Source: Biscogniauxia marginata (taxonomy: Eukaryota; Ascomycota; Sordariomycetes; Xylariales; Xylariaceae). Taken from it: DNA of 64,000 bases. Below, one piece after another: positions 48,690 to 60,253 of the stretch; the stretch's first letter is position 1; each line of letters opens with the position of its first letter. The notes under the pieces are model-generated. The model was not told where the DNA came from. It saw only the letters and a program-made list of their open reading frames with translations, and made no database searches. The stretch lies in NCBI GenBank assembly GCA_022695795.1, contig MU404106.1, positions 124,535 through 188,534 on the forward strand. The letters run 5' to 3'. The position numbers and the translations under genes are program-made.

Positions 48690-49432
48690 GTCGCGCTTGT
48701 TGAGACGGCACAAGCTACTGCTGCTGCTGATGAGATGAGATACTATGCGTTTGGAGTAAGTGTTTATAGTTGTAGCTGGTTTAATCGGTAGGTAAATGGA
48801 ATGGTGAGAATGGCCTACCTACAAATATATTTGTACTAGATAGACCAAGTAAAAGCCAATTGGCACATCTTATGCACTTTTTAATGCGATGTTTAAGATT
48901 ATACGGATCATAGACAAAGCTACTAGACTATGTAATTGTCAGCCTCACCTAGCCTCGTCTGATACCAGGTAAGCTATGACGCAAGGCCCATGTCGATCAT
49001 CCGTAGCCTTGCATAGCACGATGCGATTTAATCCCTGCCTAAGAGAGAAAAAAATTGGGCATATTACAAAACGCTGTGCAACATGTGCACACCAATTTAC
49101 TTTATATCGTGGGCTTCCTCCACACCCACCAATAATCGTTGTTACTTAGCCATTACTATCCCCCCCTTTTTTAATTTTGTTATACCATCTCGAGAGAAAC
49201 CCAATTCTTGGTTATACACACGAAAATGAATGGATAGACAGGTAGATTAGGTGTATACAAGGTACATAAATCACAGTCTGGTAATAATACTATGGCGGTA
49301 CGTCTTCATCCTCTCTCAGCAAAACTTCGAAATGAAATCGATTGATCAACTCATCAATCCTTTTCCTTTCCATAGGACTCCGCAGCAACAGCAGCAGCAG
49401 CAGCAGAATCAGCGACCGCAGAAAATAGCACG
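48690..49432. promoter_or_regulatory. Divergent spacer between the AlkB-family gene and TRM5
   Basis: 743 bp between outward-facing starts. The TRM5 side has a CATAG preceded by a pyrimidine run at about 49360-49376, which resembles an intron acceptor, so an additional 5' exon of TRM5 is possible. A CAG-repeat follows at 49384-49405. Confidence 0.45.
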
Positions 49433-51042
49433 ATGACGATGAACCTATTCCGCCCACCGCTCTTGCGCGCCGTCGCAGCCGCTGTGAGGGAAGCGATCGT
49501 CCTCGACCGATCGCAATTCACCAAGACGATCAACCTGGCCGCGGCTGCCGTCGCCGACAAGCGGCAGATTGCGGGATGGCGGCGCCGGCTGCAGCAGGAC
49601 CGGGCGCTTATCTCGGCGGACCGCGTGTCGGCTGTGGTTTCGCACCCGGAGCCGGCGCTCGCGGAGCGCGGGACTAAGTGCTTGCTCCTCGACCCCAAGG
49701 TCAGGCCCGGAGGTAAGAGAATTACCCATATCAATAATAAAAATAAAGTAATAATAAAATACTACAGCGCCCGAGACCTGGTCCCCCGCCCTGCGCGACG
49801 GCGTGCAGACGGCCGAGCTGGCCGTCGTGCCCTACGACTTGCGGCTAGACTATGACTACTGGCAGTACGAGGACGTCATGCGGTCGATTCTCCCTCCGGA
49901 GATCCGGGACGAGAACGACGGGATACCCGTGGGGTTCAACCAGGCGGGGCACGTGGCGCACCTGAACCTACGGGAGGCCTTCCTCCCCTACAAGCGGCTC
50001 ATCGCCGAGGTCCTCGTCGATAAGAACGCCTCCATCCGGACCGTCATCAACAAGGTCGCCTTCGTGGGGACCGAGTCCGAGTTCCGCACCTTCTCCTACG
50101 AGGTCCTCGCGGGGCCGGACGACCTCAACGTCGAGACCCGTGAGAACGACTGCATCTTCCGCTTCGACTACGCCAAAGTCTACTGGAACAGCAAGCTCGA
50201 GAACGAGCATCGCCGTCTCGTCAACCTCTTCCACCCCGGCGAGGTTGTGTGCGACGTTATGGCTGGCATCGGCCCCTTCGCCGTGCCCGCCGGCAAGAAG
50301 GGGGTATTTGTGTGGGCTAACGACTACAACCCGGAGAGCTACAAATATCTCGCCGAGAACATCAAACGTAATAAGGTACGCAGCTTCTCCCTCCTGGTGA
50401 AAGAGCTTGATGGATTTAGGAATCAAATAAAACTCATATATCACTTCTTACTACTAGGTCACACAGTTCGTGCGGCCCTTCAACGAGGATGGGCGGACTT
50501 TCATCCGCAATGCCGCCGACCTGGTCTACGCCGCCTCCACCAGCGGCGAACACGCCACCGTCGGAGCAAGCATAAGGGACAAGCGCCGCCAGAGCTACAG
50601 GGAGACCTCCGCCACGCGATCGGCCTCGCCACCGCCGCCGCCCCTTCCCAAGCCCCAGCGTGTCCCTATACCACCGACGATATCGCACTTCGTCATGAAC
50701 CTGCCCGCCTCGGCCATCACCTTCCTCGGCCATTTCCGCGGTCTGTACGCCGGGCGTGAGGCGCTGTTCGCCCCGCACGCCGGCGGCGGCGCCGAGCTGC
50801 CCATGGTCCACGTGCACTGCTTCGCGAGTAAGGCCGAGGATGACGGCCCTCTCCTCGACGTCTGCGCGCGCGTCACCGCCGAGCTTGGCCTCGCGACGGG
50901 GGCAATGAAGCTCGGCGACGCCGGTAACTCCGGGGAAGTGGAGGTGTTCGAGGTCAGGAATGTGGCCCCAAACAAGCGCATGTTCTGCGCCTCATTTAGG
51001 CTGCCCGCTGAGGTCGCTTTCGCCCCGAGAGAAGATCCGTAG
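49433..51042 (+). CDS. TRM5: tRNA (guanine-37-N1)-methyltransferase Trm5
   Basis: Trm5 methylates N1 of G37, next to the anticodon, using S-adenosylmethionine; it acts in the nucleus and in mitochondria and prevents frameshifting. Three exons, 49433-49712, 49768-50375 and 50458-51042, join in frame to 490 aa. The N-terminal region is Ala/Arg-rich and could serve as a mitochondrial signal. It then shows the D1 region (YWQYEDVMRSILPPEI, GHVAHLNLREAFLPYK), the SAM-binding VVCDVMAGIGPFAVPAGKKG, VWANDYNPESYKYL, and the catalytic-site motif MNLPASAITFLGHFRG. The third exon includes a non-conserved insert with a polyproline run (SPPPPPLPKPQ). Donors are GTAAGA and GTACGC. A longer N-terminus from an upstream exon cannot be excluded. 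GC3 is very high. Confidence 0.93.
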
Positions 51043-52223
51043 ATAAGTTACGTAATAGGGGTTCTAGATGTCGAAGAAGTCGGGGTTAAGGAATTGAACC
51101 CGGCAGCCTCACCAAGAGAGATTTGCCACCTCCACCCCCCTTGACCCCCTGACCCCTGGTGAGGATCATTTCTCGTCCTCGATTCGAGGAGCAGCTGCTG
51201 CCCAGGCGGCAGGCTATCTACCCGTCTTCTGTGCGTGCATCCCGTCTCTTGGGAAGCATGTGAAGACCAGGTTAATAGTGTTGTGGAGACACCAGGGATA
51301 CATTGGATAGGCAGGTAGGTCTGATTCGCTTCGAGACGGATTCAGTTCCGTGTCGGTGGGTTACGGTTGCTATATATGTAGCTTAACTTACCGTGGCCAC
51401 TGTTAGTGCTGGCACGTCGCTGGCGGAAGGGGGGGAGAGGGAGGACGGTTCCGGTCACAAGCGAAATTCACGACTCTGCAATTACTTACGAATGCAGGTC
51501 ACCAGCACCGCAAGACACGATATATTGCGCAGTACTGCGTGTCTTACAATATGTGCGGGAGAGACCCGCAAGATAACATGCGAGGCCAGTGCATTCCGAC
51601 AGCATCCGTGCGTTTATTGCCGGGACGCAGGCCACAAAGTAAAGTAAAAGATAAAAGATTTCTAGCCGGGCCAGTCGGAGCTTGTGTAATGAGAGCGAAC
51701 CTCTCTGATTAAAGATCCTTCCGCATCGGCGAAGCCCGCCCCTCGTATATCTTGCCTCAAACCCATGGTGTAATGTATGTGGGTGACGCAGAAAAGGCCC
51801 TATGCACATGCAGGTTCATATGAAGAGGCACCGTAGCTAAGTGATGTTCATGCAGATAACGGTTAGGTCTGCATGGCACAGATGTGCGACGTGCGGTTCT
51901 GCCACTCTCTGACCAGTTTCTGTGACCAAATGAAATCTGATGGGATGAAAACGCCATCTGTTGCTAGTTGGTGTCTTGATTAGTTTCGCCTATCGGACAG
52001 AGAACGTTTAGGGGATGATGCAGCACAACCTGCGAACATTGTTCTACAACAGCGCACTAGCCTCGCCGGCGTAACCACGGGAATCCTGGGAACTACCTCC
52101 TGGAGATACCCGTGTTCCGCGTAGCATGGTAGAAGCACATGCAGAAATGTGACCCGTCTTGGCCGCCCGCTCATTTCCAGCAGACCGCGATGGTATCACA
52201 GCCAATCCGCAAGCCTGAGGCCG

Positions 52224-52271
52224 ACCTATCAGTTGACCTATCAGCGGGCCTATCAGTTGGCCTATATCGAC
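52224..52271. repeat. 12-nt tandem repeat, four copies
   Basis: Units of the form RCCTATCAGYKG are repeated at 12-nt spacing; the first three are close copies and the fourth is diverged. Confidence 0.7.
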
Positions 52272-53179
52272 AGGCGGCATCGAAGCGTGATTGAGATCGG
52301 GCTGCGACAACGGATGAGGCCATCAACTGACGACCGACAACGTCGTCGTTCTACAATATTTCAGGTCTGATACTAGTGAACCGGCTAGCATGTCGTACTG
52401 CAGCCGGCCAAGCATAGTGACTAAGGCAAGTCGGCAGCAGGATTGGGAATATGCAACCAAGAGTGGAGAAATCTGCAAGCTCGCGGTGTCACTACATTAT
52501 TGTCCTACAAGGAATGCACCCGGGATGTTTGTGCGAGGGTGCTAGCGATTCGAAGTAGATGTCGAACTCCTCCTCCAGCCTCCTCGCACGCAGCAACCAA
52601 GACGCACGGATAAGCAAGCACCTCAGCTACGCCGGGAGTTAGCCATGGTTGCCGGCTTATAAATGAGCGCCTATGTTGGGTATGACAAGATCTTGACATC
52701 AATAACACTTGGGCCCATCCCAGATGGAGGCAGAATAATCGACGCCGACGACGTATGCAACGAACCGGTGGTCGGGCTATTTATTATTCGGGCTATTTAT
52801 TATATGTCTCTGAGATCCCGTGGAACGAAGGGCACAAGTCCAGAGCCGGTCAACGGAGGGGGACGCAGACCGGTGAGTTTCTCCCGTGACCGAACTTTCG
52901 GCAGAGATGTTCTCCATACATACCCAGCGTAGTGGATGAAGAACGAGGGAGTAAAGGATAGGCCCACTGACAAACAATTGGGACTCGGTTTGAAATCCTC
53001 CCAACTCTGTCTCAGTACCACAGCAGTGATGGCCTATGGTTCATAGATTAGTGCGATCCCAAAAATCGACTCCTTCAAGTCTTGGGGGAAGCCACGATTT
53101 GGCTTACACATGCGGCTCACTGAGAGCAAGCCTCTCACATCCTCTCTAGGTAGCTCCTAGAAGTCTAGGGGTAGATGTG

Positions 53180-53199
53180 GTATGTACCGAGGTACATAC
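53180..53199. repeat. Perfect 9-bp inverted repeat with 2-nt spacer
   Basis: GTATGTACC and GGTACATAC are exact complements separated by GA. It is built from the TAC/GTA words common in this genome's spacers. Confidence 0.7.
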
Positions 53200-53656
53200 A
53201 TGCTAGAAGCAAGGGCTGGCATGCCCTGCGGATAACTACCGCAGCAGCAGATTGAGTTTCGCTGTCTCTACCCGGTCTTTCTACGTACCTGGTCCGGGGA
53301 CTAGTCTATGTAACGCTGGGTAAGTCTCGCGGATACGACATCATTTCCCGATCGATGTCGTCCTTGGCCCCGTACATGTCTGTCGAAGCCCATTCGGCTT
53401 AAGGGAAAGTCATTGGCCGTAGAGGACTCACGCCGAGGTCAACGACGCGTCTCTTGTCTCAGTCTTAGCACGACGCCCAGAGGTTATCTACAACATGCAA
53501 CAGGACGTGCAGTTTATTTGTGGCCTAACGGGCTGCATGCATTGCGATGTGAGGAGTTGCTGTTATGGATGGCTTCTGCGTTTGCTGTGCTGTGTACCAC
53601 GACTTACACATCAAAGGTGCAGCAATGGGCTTGGTGGCGCCAGGTCGGTTGCTCGT

Positions 53657-53690
53657 TTGCGTGTTGCGTGTTGCGTGTCGCGCATTGCGT
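53657..53690. repeat. 7-nt tandem repeat (TTGCGTG)
   Basis: Three perfect TTGCGTG units at 53657-53677 followed by diverged copies. Confidence 0.7.
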
Positions 53691-54476
53691 CTACAGGACG
53701 TCAATACATCTCATAAGTGAAAACTATTCGACGTCGCTTGCAGATATCCCGACGAGGGAGCCTGTTGTTGGCTACACAGACGATACCTTGGTGCTAGTTA
53801 GCTCCCGTCTTCAATCGCGGCGTATGTGGTGACGACATCATTGAACTACAACACACATGGAGTAATCAGAAAGGGAAAAAAAGGAAAAACAAGGGGTGAG
53901 ATTAAATCAAGTTGACATGAGCTATTAGCCAATGCCAAGTTCTGGGGAAAGCTCAGATCTTGGACATTGACTCTCTATTAGTTCATGACGGCGCCGCCAA
54001 GAGATTCGCCTTTAAGCTTGATCAGAGCAGATATCAGAAAGCAATTGGTCAATTTACCAGCACTAACAAAACCGAAGGTTTGAGGGGGAGGGGGGCGTCC
54101 CGCAACTTTCTTTGGACAATTCTTATCCGGAATCAATCCCCAGGGTTTGGTTATATAAATTACATCGAACCCTGTCTCTCGACGAATCGAGTATAGCGCA
54201 TCCGCCGCTTTCTGCTCAGGCTCGACTCAGTCCATTGTCAATCACATACCCTACATATATGAACACTTATGAAGAGTTATGCATATCTAGAAACGGACCT
54301 TGGAAACAAACGGAGACACAGCTCTACCTACCTACTAACTACCTACTACATGACCGTTCAACGAAATGTGGCGTGTGAGTAACTCGGCGAAACCGCCGGA
54401 AACGGAGACGCAACGTCCCCGTCTCGATCTTGTTGATTACTGATAAGTACCAAACAAGAATTCAATACCCTAGCAA

Positions 54477-54548
54477 GTCTTGGGGGCTCTGTTGGTTAGA
54501 GCGTTGGTCTCATAAGAAGTCATACTATGACTCGATCCCCCAGGATCG
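54477..54548 (+). pseudogene. tRNA-Met(CAT)-like decayed sequence
   Basis: A perfect D-stem (GCTC with GAGC) and an intact anticodon loop CTCATAA, identical to that of elongator tRNA-Met with anticodon CAT, are followed by a B-box-like GACTCGATCCC about 45 nt after the A box. The anticodon stem and T-stem no longer pair and the acceptor stem is broken, so a functional tRNA is unlikely. It may be a pseudogene or a SINE head. Confidence 0.5.
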
Positions 54549-54693
54549 GGCTATCCAAACGACGTGGGTTTGAGGTACGTACCAGTGCCGGTTCTCCTTC
54601 CGTGTTGTAAGAGCTAGTTGGCGGTGCTAACATGCATATCCTCTCGTCAATCTCATCCAGGACACAACATATCTGGAGTTTTACTTTTTGTCT

Positions 54694-54706
54694 CCCCCCC
54701 CCCCCC
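54694..54706 (+). repeat. Poly-C run (13)
   Basis: Thirteen uninterrupted C residues; length may be assembly-sensitive. Confidence 0.8.
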
Positions 54707-54849
54707 ACCGCGGCGTATTTTAACCTCAGAATATCGTACGTGAATAGGAATTTTGATATCTATGTAGAGATGATACAGCAGTTTTTAATAAGAGTAAAGT
54801 TACGAGATGAGGGAATGTGGTTGTAATAATGATGGAGGGCAACTCCAGA

Positions 54850-55260
54850 CTACCTAGCTAGTGAAAAATATAAATTTAAGTGGCCAGGGCTTGTACCACA
54901 CCACAGAGACATTATGTAAGTCTATAAGATTCAGTTAAAGTTTGACATAGATCTATCGATGCTTCAATGATAAAATGGCTTCCTAAGAAGCTACTTAAGC
55001 TTGGAAGGGGTACGTTTAGTCCTGGTACTAGTCATAATAGCTTGCCTAGCAATAATGACTTAAGGGCCCTCAAAAAGGTACACCTAGCAATAAAAGACTC
55101 TTAAGGTTCTTAACCCATACTTTTATTTCAACAAAGTCTTTAGAGCCTCTCTACCTAAAGCCGTCATTTTATTATCAAGCCACAAGCTATCGACGGATGT
55201 CTTCTGTAAAACCGATTTCTAAGTAAAACAGCCGTTTAGTAGATAGAAAACAACAGCATA
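54850..55260. mobile_element. TA-rich degenerate block, possible RIP-mutated transposon relic
   Basis: This stretch is markedly richer in TA dinucleotides and CTTAAG-like words than its surroundings and reads like a repeat mutated by C-to-T changes. No open frame, terminal repeats or target-site duplication can be defined, so the element type is unknown. Confidence 0.3.
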
Positions 55261-58200
55261 CGCATAGATTATGCTGGGTTCTATTTTTGTGCCATGCTTA
55301 CTCGAGGGCATAAACCAGGCCGTGCTCAGGCTTAAAGCGGCGTGGCTCAGGTCCGAATTAGGTATTTCCACCTGAATGTCAAACCCATTCATCAGGTCTT
55401 GGTTACAGCAATCTTGGTGAGTGATGTGATGGAGCGAGCGCCCTACTGAGTACGGAATAGTCCATACCTACCTACATAATAGAAACTGTGTCGCCATCTT
55501 TACGTCATTTGACCAGCACCGACTCTCTAGGTTGCCTTCCACCTACACCGGTGCGCGGGAAGGGAAGGGACGGGAGTTTGCTTCCAATCCCGGGTTGGTG
55601 AGAAGATGTAGGCCAAGTACAAATTTCGAGAGGTGACGAATGGAGGCGACGTTGATAAGGAGACAGCTACTAACCTAATACTTGTTTGTACTAGGTTGGA
55701 TGTTTTGTGGACTAACTGCATGTAGACGTATGACAAGAACTCCACAATCGACAACCCCATACGCATCTGAATCTGCGTGTGGGGGTGGAGATTATATGTA
55801 GGGAGGCACCACACTTATGTAATCGACATCTGGTGTCTGCGTACATGTACGTGCCAACCTATCTAGGCATCGTCCCGCCTCCACTCATGTACGGTAAGCT
55901 TCTATGTACATCAATGCACATATTCGAGTAAGGCTTAGAGGCGACTCCGCTGGGTGGACTGACTTAGCCTTTGGTTCCTAGGGTTAGGGGCCCCGTAGAG
56001 TTGGCTCTAGAAAATATGTTGAGGTGGGGAAAAGGAGAAAGTCGGGACAGGCTCTCGAATGGGATCAGGACGGATCGACCGCTAGACTCCGCAGGCCGTG
56101 TCTCGGCCACGCCCACTCTGTCGAAGCTGCACCGAGTATACTGACGACGATTATGTAAGGTCTGGTATATATAACTTGGTTTACCTGGTCAGGTCGGTTG
56201 TCAAGACCAAGCCTCCTGTCAGCCCCGAGATAGCCGGCACATGGTACCCTAGTTAGCTGACTCGATGGGCACTTGGGAGCCTCCATTTCCCAATTCCGGG
56301 TATGATTCAGCGAGGTGATATGGATGGGATCCCTTGACAGAAGAACATACACGGAGGTCGGAGGTCGGAGCTTGGAGCTCTTTTAGACTGCTAACTACCT
56401 ACGATTTACCTAGGGTAGGTATATGTAATCCACAAGATCGATCCGCCACGCCACGAACAGCATCATTGTCAGATGTTTGCTTTTTTTTATTTTTTATTTT
56501 TTCTATATTTTTTTTTACTTCCGCGAGTTCAGCTTGTGACGTACAGAGACGAGGGAGGCGATGGGCTGTCGTCACAAATCTCTCCTGTTTGAGGGAGATT
56601 ACCATCGACCGCAGATCTCGCGGGCCAAACGAAACTGTGCTACGCTTGCGGATGAGGAACTGTCTAAAGTCTATTTCATAACAGAGTTCAGATCGAGATA
56701 GGCTGGGTGACACATGCAGCTATGCGATATGGGGGTCTAGTTTCACAGCACATCGTCCTAGCTTCAGGCCTATCAGCCTCGGCGGCAGATGCTAGCAGTA
56801 AGTTTGAATTCGGGTCGAGATACGAGAGAGAGAAGGAGAGCAGGAGAGAGAGGGAAAGAGAGACTGAAGATTAAAACAGTCGGTAGTGTAACAGCAGCAC
56901 CTGCCTAATAACTAGTGTGTATATAGGTCTACCGAGTCTCCCATTCGTCGAGCGGACTGTGGCCTCAACTCCGCCACCTGCATGCAGATAGACCTGTCTA
57001 GCCCAGCCAGGTAGACGACGAGGTGCAACCACCACCAGGGTGCTAACGCTGCCGATCATCTCGTCAACCTTCCAGCAAACTGCACCTTCTACTGCCTGTT
57101 GTTATTACGTGTAGATTCTCCCTATCTGATCAACACCGACGGGGGGCCTGGCTCTTTCTCGAGGTTAAAAGGGAATCGTCTGTACGTGAGTGGACCGTTT
57201 TACCCACCTCTTACCTACATGCATCTAAGCTAAGGTCTAACTTCATATATTGCATAGAGGCCAGCTTTGACTCGGCGCGGTCTCGTTTCAAGATTCATCC
57301 TTGAAGGGTTTTTTTTCTACTTCTTTTTTCTTCGCTCGCGCCCAGGGATGCCGGGGGGTCTGTGTTCTAGCCTTTGAACCCCCCCATCTTTTAGAGAGAC
57401 ACACACACGAACTCCAGACTCGAGATCCACGCGGTTATCCGTCAAAAGTCCGTTTATATTTCGTCAAAATTTTTTAATTCCCTCTTTTTGATTTTATCTT
57501 CTGTCCCCTAGTTGGTTGCAGCACCACCCCCCCTCCCGCCCCCCGTCAACTCTCTTCTTCTTTTTCTTGCTCGCATCGAAGCTGCATTCTCTGCATCTCT
57601 CCCTTGTTGTCCTCCGCGATAAGCTTCAGATACTCTCGCGCAAAGAAACCCTGTCTTCGCTCTAGGCTTGGGCTGCACGGGCGATGCATCATCCTGGAGT
57701 TTCTTCTGTGCGTGTGGATGGATAAGCTGTCGATTGGTCGGGCTTGTTTTGAACGTCTACTTTCGCATCTGCACTCGCATTGCCATCTATATTCGGCTGC
57801 TCATCTTATTCGACATTCCCTCCCCGCCCTTCTTCATCGTCCTGACTGTCCTGGTTCCTGTTCTTCTGAACCCCTCAATCGGCCTACTCCAGTCCACCCT
57901 TGCGCTCTTCCGATTTCCCGGAATTCCATCCGCTGACGGACACCAAGACTTGTGCCGCGAACCCGTCCATATACGTACCTTTTTTTGTTTCTTCTCAAAT
58001 CTCGACACTTCCATTCCTGCTGCCGCCATCCGGTTTCGTATAACCCATTTCTCGCCTTCGCCTTCCACAACTAGAGAGATCTGCTACCTACGCTACATCA
58101 ACGCACAACTTACCGAATTACATTACCCCGGCCGAGCGTACCTATCATCCATATTTTTCAAGAGAGCCCCGGTCTCAGCAACCCATTTCGTTCACTGGCC

Positions 58201-58347
58201 TTCTAGACGTCAATTCGGAAAATTGCACAATCCCCGAGGATTGGTCACAGCAAGCTCGCTCTGTTTGTAGTAATACTCGAAGGAATCTTAACCCTCTAAC
58301 ACATCACGACCCATATACCATCTGCCCGCGGCCACCGAGGAACGCCC

Positions 58348-58518
58348 ATGACGGCGGGTGCTGAGCATTCCAGGAGTTGCAAAGTTGGAGGATTTGGACT
58401 TATTACTCACACTACACACAGTCGAACGATCAGTACTCGAAATGGCGGTTGTTCTTTCATCCGAAGAGAGCGGCCTCTTTGCCTCCTCGGCTTTGAGACG
58501 ATCTCACTCGCAGCCTAA
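58348..58518 (+). other. Upstream ORF overlapping the start codon of the REG1-like gene
   Basis: An ATG at 58348 opens a 56-codon frame that ends at TAA 58516-58518, 75 nt past the main start codon and in a different frame. If present in the mature mRNA, scanning ribosomes would have to bypass it to reach the main start. A leader intron that removes it cannot be ruled out; a CAG lies at about 58369-58371. Confidence 0.4.
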
Positions 58519-60253
58519 ATTCGTCTCCAAACAGTCACAAAATTTCCACACCTCTTCATCATCGTCCCGAATGAACGATCTCTTCCACGAGACCTACGAC
58601 CAGCAACCTGTACACATAGTACCCGGTTCTAACCTGTCCTCGGCCCCGTCGTCTCCTCGCGCACTACAGGCCGAGTCCTCTGACCCGTCATACTCCTCTA
58701 CCCCAGCTACCAATCTATCGTTAGACGGACAATGCGAGGATGATATTCGTATTCACTCCGAAGACCACGTACTCGTACCCGAGTTCGACAGCAACCCTTA
58801 TTTCGGGCCATTGGAGGACTTGGAGGAGTTAGAGCCTCCTCCAAGTCCTCGAACGGGCGACTCATATACCGTCTCGCCCACCGATCAAACTGCGTCGGCT
58901 ACTACTTCGCGCCCAGGTTCTCCAGAGGTCCTCGAGCATGCCGAAGATGACACGGCTGTCAAACATCATCCTACTCAACACGTAGACTACTTGTCGCACA
59001 ATTGGAAAGAAGAAGATATTTGGTCGTCATGGCGCTATATAGTGTCGAAGAAAAAGGATTTCACCAATGGTCCTCGACTGGAAAATGCGTCCTGGAGAAC
59101 ATGGATGAAGGCCAAGTACAGACTCAAAACCGTATCCCCGGAGACGCTAAACTGGTTTGTACCCGTACCAATATTTGTGCTACGCCGCTAACAATTAAGT
59201 AGGCTGAAGGATTGTGATGTTACATGGCTGTACGGGCCTCTGCAAACTCGCCAGAGCAGGCTGTTTTCTGGCGACCTTGGACACGGAAGCTCAACATTGT
59301 CGAGAGCAGACTCGTTCGTGAACAAGAAGCCCATTCTCAAGAAGAGGAGCATGTCGGAGATCATGCTCCAGCGTTCTCTCTCTTCGTCATCCCTGCTCAA
59401 GCAGGCAACGGCTGTGGTCCAAGCTCAACAGCAAGATGGTGCCGTCCGGATATCACGTCCCATCCTACATCGTGCCGCTACAGACTACGTAACATTTCCC
59501 TTTTCCTCTCGAAGAAGCCACGAGAACACGAGTCTTCTCCCATCGTCGACCACATCCGGCATTGTCTCACCTTCGGCTGAGCGAAAACATATTCATTTTG
59601 ATGAACAGGTCAAACAGTGCATCGCTGTAGACGTCAAAGGGGAAGATGACGACGAAGACGAGCCAGAGTACAGCCGCTGGCGGTTCGATGACAGCGATTC
59701 TGACGATGGAGCTATCATGATGAAAAAGACAAAAACGAGGAAGAGACCTGTTATTCTACGGAAGAGATCCCCGGTGAACGCCAATATCGAGAGCAAGACT
59801 ATTGCCATGCTACCATCAACAACTCTTAAGTACAGAGAGGACTCGCCAGCACCACGCGAAACCGCGATAAAACATAGTACTGGAGAACTCAAGAGCCCAC
59901 TTGTATCGCCATCTTCGTCGCAAGAGACATTGCGACCATCCAAGCCCTCGAACGCATTCTTTATCGACGATGAGGAACCCGAAACAGATGAGCAGGTAAC
60001 CAATCCGACACCGCTCTCTAGCCCAGTCGAGCCGACGTCAAATTCCCGGCTGTCAAATACTCAACGGACAACATCAACAAATAGTTTGACAGCTGAACCA
60101 GCCGGCATGCGTCGAACCGAGTCTGGTATGTTCATGCCATATGAAGAGGGGGCCGCCCAGGGAAATGATGGGATCATCGGTCGTGTGATTGACACGGTAA
60201 ACACAGCCCGTGACATAGCCCACGTCATCTGGAATGTTGGTTGGAGAAGATGA
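58442..60253 (+). CDS. REG1: Protein phosphatase 1 regulatory subunit, Reg1-like
   Basis: Reg1 targets the PP1 catalytic subunit Glc7 to the Snf1 kinase pathway and so maintains glucose repression. Exons 58442-59154 and 59203-60253 join in frame to 587 aa. The conserved family domain spans about 185-255: SHNWKEEDIWSSWRYI, ARLENASW-like RLENASWRTWMKAK, and TVSPETLNWLKDCDVTWLYGPLQT, the last one spliced together exactly. A PP1-docking HIHF motif (KHIHFDEQVKQC) is at about 366-370, a Reg1-type variant of RVxF. It also has GLFASSALRRSHSQP at the N-terminus, an acidic patch DDDEDEPEYSRWRFDDSDSDD, and a C-terminal IDTVNTARDIAHVIWNVGWRR. The 48-nt intron has a GTTTGT donor and CTAAC branch. The gene has a long CT-rich leader with upstream ORFs. 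Confidence 0.9.

Larger units (their letters stand above)
51043..58441. other. 7.4-kb gene-free block with repeats, relics and the leader of the REG1-like gene
   Basis: This is the longest stretch without a supported gene. Open frames are short, lack domain motifs and do not link by splice sites. It contains a 12-nt tandem repeat (52224-52271), a 7-nt repeat (53657-53677), a near-perfect palindrome (53180-53199), a tRNA-Met-like relic (54477-54548), a 13-C run (54694-54706) and a TA-rich degenerate block (54850-55260). From about 57,300 it is C/T-rich, which is the likely promoter and leader of the downstream gene. Confidence 0.5.

Noticed and set aside
57668..58270. A 200-codon open frame on the plus strand in the leader of the REG1-like gene.
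   Set aside because: It begins without an ATG and has no internal methionine, its composition is that of a C/T-rich leader, and no domain is visible.
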